Under the pieces are notes generated by a model. It was not told the origin of the DNA. It saw only the letters and a list, made by a program, of their open reading frames with translations, and made no database searches. Source: Enterobacter ludwigii (GTDB taxonomy: Bacteria; Pseudomonadota; Gammaproteobacteria; Enterobacterales; Enterobacteriaceae). Taken from it: a stretch of DNA of 64,000 nt. The DNA lies in assembly GCF_001750725.1 (NCBI RefSeq), contig NZ_CP017279.1, positions 1,240,001-1,304,000 of the forward strand, given 5' to 3'. The position numbers were made by a program, and so were the translations under genes. Position 1 is the stretch's first letter. Each line of letters opens with the position of its first letter. Below are positions 59,318 through 64,000 of this stretch, one piece after another.

Positions 59318-60538
59318 GTGGTTGCTGATAGTCAGCCAGGGCACATTGATCAGATTAAGCAGACCAACGCTGGCGCGGTTTATCGCCTGATTGATCAGCT
59401 TGGCCCGGTTTCGCGTATCGATCTTTCGCGCCTGGCACAACTGGCACCTGCCAGTATTACCAAGATTGTTCGTGAAATGCTGGAAGCCCACCTGGTCCAG
59501 GAGACGGAAATTCAGGAGCCGGGCAGCCGCGGCCGTCCGGCGGTCGGTCTGGTGGTGGAGACCGAAGCGTGGCACTACCTGTCACTGCGCATTAGCCGGG
59601 GAGAGATCTTCCTTGCCCTGCGCGATTTAAGCAGCAAGCTGGTGGTTGAAGACCGGCTGGAACTGCCGCTCGAGGCTGAACAATCGCTCCTCGATGCCAT
59701 TGTCACCCATATCGATCACTTCTTTATTCGCCATCAGCAACGCCTTGAACGCTTAACGGCTATTGCGATCACCATGCCGGGTATTATTGATACCGAAAAT
59801 GGAATCGTGCACCGCATGCCGTTCTACGACGATGTCAAAGAGATGCCGCTGGGCGAGGTGCTGAAAAATCACACCGGCGTGCCGGTCTATATTCAGCATG
59901 ACATCAGCGCCTGGACGATGGCGGAGGCGCTGTTTGGCGCATCCCGCGGCGCAAGGGACGTGATTCAGGTGGTGATTGACCATAACGTCGGGGCGGGCGT
60001 CATCACCGACGGACGCCTTCTGCATGCCGGAAGCAGTAGCCTGGTCGAAATCGGCCACACGCAGGTCGATCCCTACGGCAAGCGCTGTTACTGCGGAAAC
60101 CATGGCTGTCTGGAAACCATCGCCAGCGTGGAAAGCGTGCTGGAGCTGGCGCAGGTCAGGCTCAGCCAGTCCATGAGCTCTTCGCTGCACGGACAACCGT
60201 TGACCGTCGATTCACTCTGCGCCGCAGCGCGTCAGGGGGATCTGCTGGCAAAGGATATTATTACCGGAGTGGGGAATAACGTTGGCCGCATTCTGGCCAT
60301 TATGGTGAATCTCTTCAACCCGCAAAAAATCCTGATTGGCTCACCGCTGAGTCAGGCGGCGGAAATCCTCTTCCCGGCTATCTCGGCCTGTATTCATCAA
60401 CAGGCGCTCCCGGCCTACAGCAAAAATATTGCCGTGGAAAGCACCCAGTTTTCCAATCAGGGCACCATGGCTGGTGCAGCCCTGGTCAAGGACGCCATGT
60501 ATAACGGCTCGCTGCTGATCCGCCTGCTACAGGGTTAA
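59318..60538 (+). CDS. mlc: Mlc (DgsA), ROK-family repressor of glucose-PTS genes
   Basis: 406 residues from the GTG at 59318, preceded by AAGGGAG; this gives the E. coli length, while a longer open frame is not supported. N-terminal helix-turn-helix (GPVSRIDLSRLAQLAPASITKIVREM), the ROK domain with GHTQVDPYGKRCYCGNHGCLETIAS (zinc cysteines) and the C-terminal region that binds dephosphorylated EIICB-Glc. It represses ptsG, manXYZ, malT and its own gene in E. coli. An operator-like palindrome lies immediately upstream. Confidence 0.96.
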   Translation: MVADSQPGHIDQIKQTNAGAVYRLIDQLGPVSRIDLSRLAQLAPASITKIVREMLEAHLVQETEIQEPGSRGRPAVGLVVETEAWHYLSLRISRGEIFLALRDLSSKLVVEDRLELPLEAEQSLLDAIVTHIDHFFIRHQQRLERLTAIAITMPGIIDTENGIVHRMPFYDDVKEMPLGEVLKNHTGVPVYIQHDISAWTMAEALFGASRGARDVIQVVIDHNVGAGVITDGRLLHAGSSSLVEIGHTQVDPYGKRCYCGNHGCLETIASVESVLELAQVRLSQSMSSSLHGQPLTVDSLCAAARQGDLLAKDIITGVGNNVGRILAIMVNLFNPQKILIGSPLSQAAEILFPAISACIHQQALPAYSKNIAVESTQFSNQGTMAGAALVKDAMYNGSLLIRLLQG

Positions 60539-60668
60539 CTCTTTTCCGCAGATGTACGAAAAATTGCGCTATCTCAAGCTGGGTAGCGCACGCATACCGT
60601 AGACTTCCCCCACTGAATTATTTCTCTGGTTTATATTTTCGAAGCATACCCAAGAGGTGGAATGAGTC

Positions 60669-61364
60669 ATGCTTAAGCGTTTCTTTGTTACGGGTACAGA
60701 TACCTCTGTCGGCAAGACCGTTGTATCCCGCGCGTTGCTACAGGCTCTGGCAGCAAGCGGTAAACGTGTTGCAGGGTACAAACCGGTCGCAAAAGGCAGT
60801 AAAGAGACGCCCGAAGGATTGCGGAATAAAGACGCCCTGGTGTTACAAAGCGTCTCGTCACTGGAACTGCCATATCACGCGATCAATCCCATTGCCTTAA
60901 GCGAAGATGAAAGCAGCGTGGCGCACAGCGGTCTGATTAATTACACCCTGTTGTCCGACGGTCTGGCGAACCTGAGCGAGATGGCCGACCATGTCGTGGT
61001 GGAAGGTACCGGCGGATGGCGCAGCCTGATGAACGATCTGCGCCCGCTTTCTGAGTGGGTGGTGCAGGAGCAACTGCCGGTGATCATTGTGGTCGGTATT
61101 CAGGAAGGGTGCATCAACCATGCGCTTCTGACGGCGCAGGCGATTGCCAATGACGGATTGCCGTTGATTGGCTGGGTCGCAAACCGTATCAACCCCGGCC
61201 TGGCGCACTACGCTGAAATCATCGACGTGCTCAGCAAAAAACTGCCGGGACCGTTGGTGGGCGAGCTGCCTTATCTGCCGCGTGCCGAACAGCGTGAATT
61301 AGCGCAGTACATCGATCTCTCTTCCCTCGGTCGCATGTTGTCCGTAGATCGAGTCGTGGCGTAA
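60669..61364 (+). CDS. bioD2: BioD2 (YnfK), dethiobiotin synthetase paralogue
   Basis: 231 residues. P-loop [19 protein letters not shown], substrate loop and [14 protein letters not shown] are like BioD, so it can close the ureido ring of dethiobiotin with ATP and CO2. E. coli keeps the same paralogue after mlc. GAGGTGGAATGAGTC precedes the start. Its last 66 bp overlap the 3' end of clcB, which runs on the other strand. Confidence 0.93.
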   Translation: MLKRFFVTGTDTSVGKTVVSRALLQALAASGKRVAGYKPVAKGSKETPEGLRNKDALVLQSVSSLELPYHAINPIALSEDESSVAHSGLINYTLLSDGLANLSEMADHVVVEGTGGWRSLMNDLRPLSEWVVQEQLPVIIVVGIQEGCINHALLTAQAIANDGLPLIGWVANRINPGLAHYAEIIDVLSKKLPGPLVGELPYLPRAEQRELAQYIDLSSLGRMLSVDRVVA

Positions 61365-62573
61365 CGTCCGCGACAAGACGGACGCGATCACGCAGGCAAT
61401 CAGCAAACCGGGCAGCAAAAAATACTGCCCGGTCATTTCACAGACCATCAACGCAGACATAATGGGCGCATGGGTCGTCGCGGCGAGTAACGTCGCCATG
61501 CCTGCCAGCCCCAGCAAAATCACCGTTTCAGATCCCGGAAACCACAGCCCGAAGAGTTGTGCAAACAGCATTCCTGTGGCCATGCCGACAAACAACGTCG
61601 GTGTGAAAACCCCGCCCGGCGCGCCAGAACCACTGCTTGCCAGTACCGCCAGTAATTTACAGATAAATACACCTGCTATCACGGACAGCAGCGGTGGGGC
61701 GAGCAGAAAAGCCTGAACCACGCTGTAGCCATTCCCCCACACGTCAGGCGTCAGGAGCGACAGCAGCCCGACGATCGCTCCGCCGAGCGCCAGTTGCCAG
61801 GGCGGCGAGAGCCTGAGACGCAGAAATAACGAATGGCTGAACGCCATAAGCCACATCAGCAGCGGTCCGCACAGTCCCGCCAGCAGGCCTGTCACGACAA
61901 GCAGGCCATAATCTGTCGCACTGAGTAGGCCACTCAGATGGACGTCATAGAGCGTACCGGCACCGGGCGCTAAGAGTCGCGTGGTAAGCAGGGCTACCAC
62001 CGCCGCAATCACCACCGGCCCGAGCGAGGCCAGCATCAGCGTGCCAAATAGAATTTCGGCAATAAACAGGCTGCCAGCCAGGGGTGCGTGATAGGCGCTG
62101 GCCATCCCGGCCGCGGCTCCGCAGGCAATCCATAATTTCCATTCGGATTTCGGCGTAAAGCGTTGGGCGAAAAAGGAGGCGGCCAGTGCCGCAAGCAGGA
62201 TCATGGCACCTTCGCGGCCGATGGCGCTCCCGCTGGAGACAACCAGCAGTGACGCAAGGGATTTTACGAGGCTCGAGCCATAATCAAACTGGCCGTCGCC
62301 CGTCTCCAGTGCTTCCATATAATCTGTCGGCGCATGAGGACGTTGCGCCGTAAGCCGCTGCCATTCCCACAACAATAACCCCGCCGCCAGCCCTCCCAGC
62401 GCGGGCGTCAGCGCGCGACGCCACGGGGATAACGCCGCCGCGGCATTCACCAGACTGCCGCTGTTGTTACTGAGAAACAGCCACTCCAGCAGATACATGC
62501 TGTGGCGGAACACCGCGACGGCTAGCGCGGCCAGTATGCCGGTGAGGGTGGCAATCAGAAGTCTGCGAAACAT
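61299..62573 (-). CDS. clcB: ClcB, ClC-family chloride channel/antiporter
   Basis: 424 residues from the MFRRLLIAT start (62573), which corresponds to E. coli; further in-frame ATGs up to 62618 are open and none has a good ribosome-binding site, so the start is uncertain. About ten to twelve helices with the ClC signatures [11 protein letters not shown] (gating Glu) and [16 protein letters not shown]. In E. coli it acts with ClcA in extreme acid resistance. The C-terminal 66 bp run through the end of bioD2. Confidence 0.93.
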   Translation of the reverse strand: MFRRLLIATLTGILAALAVAVFRHSMYLLEWLFLSNNSGSLVNAAAALSPWRRALTPALGGLAAGLLLWEWQRLTAQRPHAPTDYMEALETGDGQFDYGSSLVKSLASLLVVSSGSAIGREGAMILLAALAASFFAQRFTPKSEWKLWIACGAAAGMASAYHAPLAGSLFIAEILFGTLMLASLGPVVIAAVVALLTTRLLAPGAGTLYDVHLSGLLSATDYGLLVVTGLLAGLCGPLLMWLMAFSHSLFLRLRLSPPWQLALGGAIVGLLSLLTPDVWGNGYSVVQAFLLAPPLLSVIAGVFICKLLAVLASSGSGAPGGVFTPTLFVGMATGMLFAQLFGLWFPGSETVILLGLAGMATLLAATTHAPIMSALMVCEMTGQYFLLPGLLIACVIASVLSRTLRHDSIYGQHATEGREIDVLR

Positions 62574-62726
62574 CGCGCGGATGTCGGGATAAGCGTGAAG
62601 ACGTTGCATGGGCCGCAATTAAACGTGGGAGATACAATATTGTGAGGGGAAATCGCGGGGTTAGCAAAAGGTATGCGTGCGATGAACCGTGTCGGCCTGA
62701 GCAAATGCGCTGTGGGGGAGCGTGCA

Positions 62727-62764
62727 GCCGGGCAGGTCAGCGCCATACGTCTGGCCCGCCCGGC
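62727..62764 (-). other. GC-rich inverted repeat after osmV
   Basis: GCCGGGC and GCCCGGC arms with further pairing inside (CAG/CTG), beginning 13 bp past the osmV stop on the minus strand. No T-run. Probably ends or stabilises the osmU transcript. Confidence 0.5.
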
Positions 62765-62777
62765 GGAGTGTTTTCGC

Positions 62778-63926
62778 TTAACTCTCGCTGTGAATATTCA
62801 GCGCCCGGCGCGTACGGCCGGAGCTGAGATACTCGGCAATATAATCCTGTGAGATCTCGCCGTTATAGCGGCCCTCTTCGTCGACAATCGGCATCCAGCT
62901 GGTGTTGCTCTCATACAACCGTGAAAGCACCACGCGCAGGTTATCCTCCGCTTTGCCGGTCATACGGAACGGATGCAGGATATCGGCACAGGTGCCGCTG
63001 GCATTACGCGCTTCCCGACGCTTCACAAAGCCCAGCGGTTTACCCCGATCGTCCACGACGGTAATGGCGCGAATATCGTTGTCATCCATGATCGCAAAGG
63101 CGTCAGAAAGCAGGGTAGAGCCCCGCACGGTGAGGGTCGGTTGCTGGTCGGTGACATCACCTGCCGATACCAGCAGCAAACGCTTGAGCGTACGGTCCTG
63201 GCCGACAAACGAGCCGACGAACTCGTTCGCCGGTTTTGCCAGCAGTTCGTCCGGGCTGGCGCACTGGACAATACGCCCCTGGCGGAAGACGGCGATACGA
63301 TCCCCAAGCTTCAGGGCCTCGTCGATGTCATGGCTGACCAGCATCACGGTCTTTTTCAGTTTACGCTGCATCTCCAGGAACTGGTTCTGGATCACCTCGC
63401 GGTTTATCGGGTCCACCGCACCGAACGGTTCATCCATCAGCAGTACCGGAGGATCCGCCGCCAGGGCGCGTATCACGCCGATACGCTGCTGCTGACCGCC
63501 GGACATTTCACGCGGATAGCGGTTGAGAAATTTATGCGGGTCCATGGCCACCATATCCATCAGCTCTTCAGCGCGGGTTTTACATCGGGCTTTATCCCAG
63601 CCCAGCATGCGCGGCACCACGGTGATGTTTTCCTCAATGGTCATGTTCGGGAACAGACCAATCTGCTGAATAACGTAGCCAATATTGCGGCGCAGGGTCA
63701 CGGTATCCATCCCGCTGGTGTCTTCACCGTTAATCAGGATCGTGCCGCTGCTTGGTGCGATCAGACGGTTAATCATCTTCAGGGTGGTGGTTTTCCCACA
63801 GCCTGACGGGCCGAGCAGGACGCACATTTCCCCTTCAGGCACGTTGAGGTTGACGTTGTCGACGGCCTTAACGCTCTGGCCGTGTTTCTGCGAAAATTGT
63901 TTGGTGAGGTTTTCCAGTTTTATCAT
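62778..63926 (-). CDS. osmV: OsmV, ATP-binding subunit of the OsmU betaine/osmoprotectant ABC importer
   Basis: 382 residues. ATPase motifs: Walker A LGPSGCGKTTTLK, signature MSGGQQQR, Walker B PVLLMDEPFGAVDP and switch SHDIDEALKLG. The C-terminal part (about 255-370) holds two CBS domains, typical of ionic-strength-gated glycine betaine importers. Salmonella has the osmVWXY operon next to clcB in the same order. It starts on the osmW stop as TAATG, so it is coupled to the permease. E. coli lacks the operon at this place. Confidence 0.94.
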   Translation of the reverse strand: MIKLENLTKQFSQKHGQSVKAVDNVNLNVPEGEMCVLLGPSGCGKTTTLKMINRLIAPSSGTILINGEDTSGMDTVTLRRNIGYVIQQIGLFPNMTIEENITVVPRMLGWDKARCKTRAEELMDMVAMDPHKFLNRYPREMSGGQQQRIGVIRALAADPPVLLMDEPFGAVDPINREVIQNQFLEMQRKLKKTVMLVSHDIDEALKLGDRIAVFRQGRIVQCASPDELLAKPANEFVGSFVGQDRTLKRLLLVSAGDVTDQQPTLTVRGSTLLSDAFAIMDDNDIRAITVVDDRGKPLGFVKRREARNASGTCADILHPFRMTGKAEDNLRVVLSRLYESNTSWMPIVDEEGRYNGEISQDYIAEYLSSGRTRRALNIHSES

Positions 63927-64000
63927 TATCGTATCCCCTTTGGAGTCAGAACGACCTGCAGACGATGCAGCAGCCAGTCGAGCACAATCGCTAAAAGACA
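63926..64000 (-). CDS. osmW: OsmW, permease of the OsmU importer (partial, only the C-terminal 24 codons)
   Basis: The last 24 codons and the stop are inside the window, read on the minus strand as LLAIVLDWLLHRLQVVL then a short tail. A hydrophobic helix and a basic end fit an ABC permease. The stop overlaps the osmV start as TAATG. Identity follows from order in the osmU operon. Confidence 0.75.
   Translation of the reverse strand, partial: CLLAIVLDWLLHRLQVVLTPKGIR

Noticed and set aside
60565..60590. TGCGCTA/TAGCGCA inverted repeat after mlc as terminator
   Set aside because: No T-run follows and the loop is long; it may be incidental.

Overview
The window is ordinary chromosomal DNA from an enterobacterium close to Enterobacter, Lelliottia or Leclercia. 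Most proteins match Escherichia coli K-12 proteins in length and sequence as I recall them, base composition is fairly even, and gene order is that of the replication-terminus half of enteric chromosomes. The osmU betaine operon beside clcB, as in Salmonella, and the absence of uidRABC between malI and ydgA point away from E. coli itself. There is no prophage, insertion sequence, CRISPR array, tRNA or rRNA. The orientation is inverted relative to the E. coli map. Family and E. coli comparisons are from memory; no search was run.

Layout. 0-5 kb: the rsxABCD redox pump (rsxD cut by the left edge), ydgK, the nucleoid protein gene cnu and the small gene blr. 5-11.5 kb: ydgJ, add and the malXY/malI divergon with two MalI operators. 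11.5-18.7 kb: ydgA, manA, fumA, fumC and tus with its Ter site. 18.8-25 kb: rstB and rstA, separated here by an extra lipoprotein gene, then ydgC, folM, ydgI and ydgH. 25.5-28.5 kb: pntAB.

28.5-48.8 kb lies between pntB and tqsA, which are neighbours in E. coli. It holds uspE, a small membrane gene between direct repeats, fnr, ogt, abgT-abgB-abgA/abgR, the small RNA mcaS (recognised from sequence), smrA, a chemotaxis receptor with a flagellar sigma-28 promoter, pdxI, SOS-controlled umuDC, a LysR/SDR pair, a MocR/arylamine N-acetyltransferase pair, yajD and a luciferase-like oxidoreductase.

48.8-64 kb returns to the E. coli order: tqsA, the mdtJI spermidine exporter with a 33-codon leader ORF, a GGDEF-EAL protein, ydgD, ydgU, asr, an M32 carboxypeptidase, a TolA-domain lipoprotein, ynfM/ynfL, mlc, bioD2, clcB and the start of the osmU operon (right edge cuts osmW).

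Regulatory links visible inside the window are a PhoP-box-like site before rstA, an RstA box before asr, MalI operators, an FNR box before fnr, a Mlc-type operator before mlc, a LexA box before umuDC and a Ter site before tus. I found no plainly new multi-gene system. The items most worth a look are the lipoprotein gene inside rstA-rstB, the repeat-flanked gene next to fnr, the lipidated TolA domain, the mdtJI leader ORF and the RsxC repeat array.
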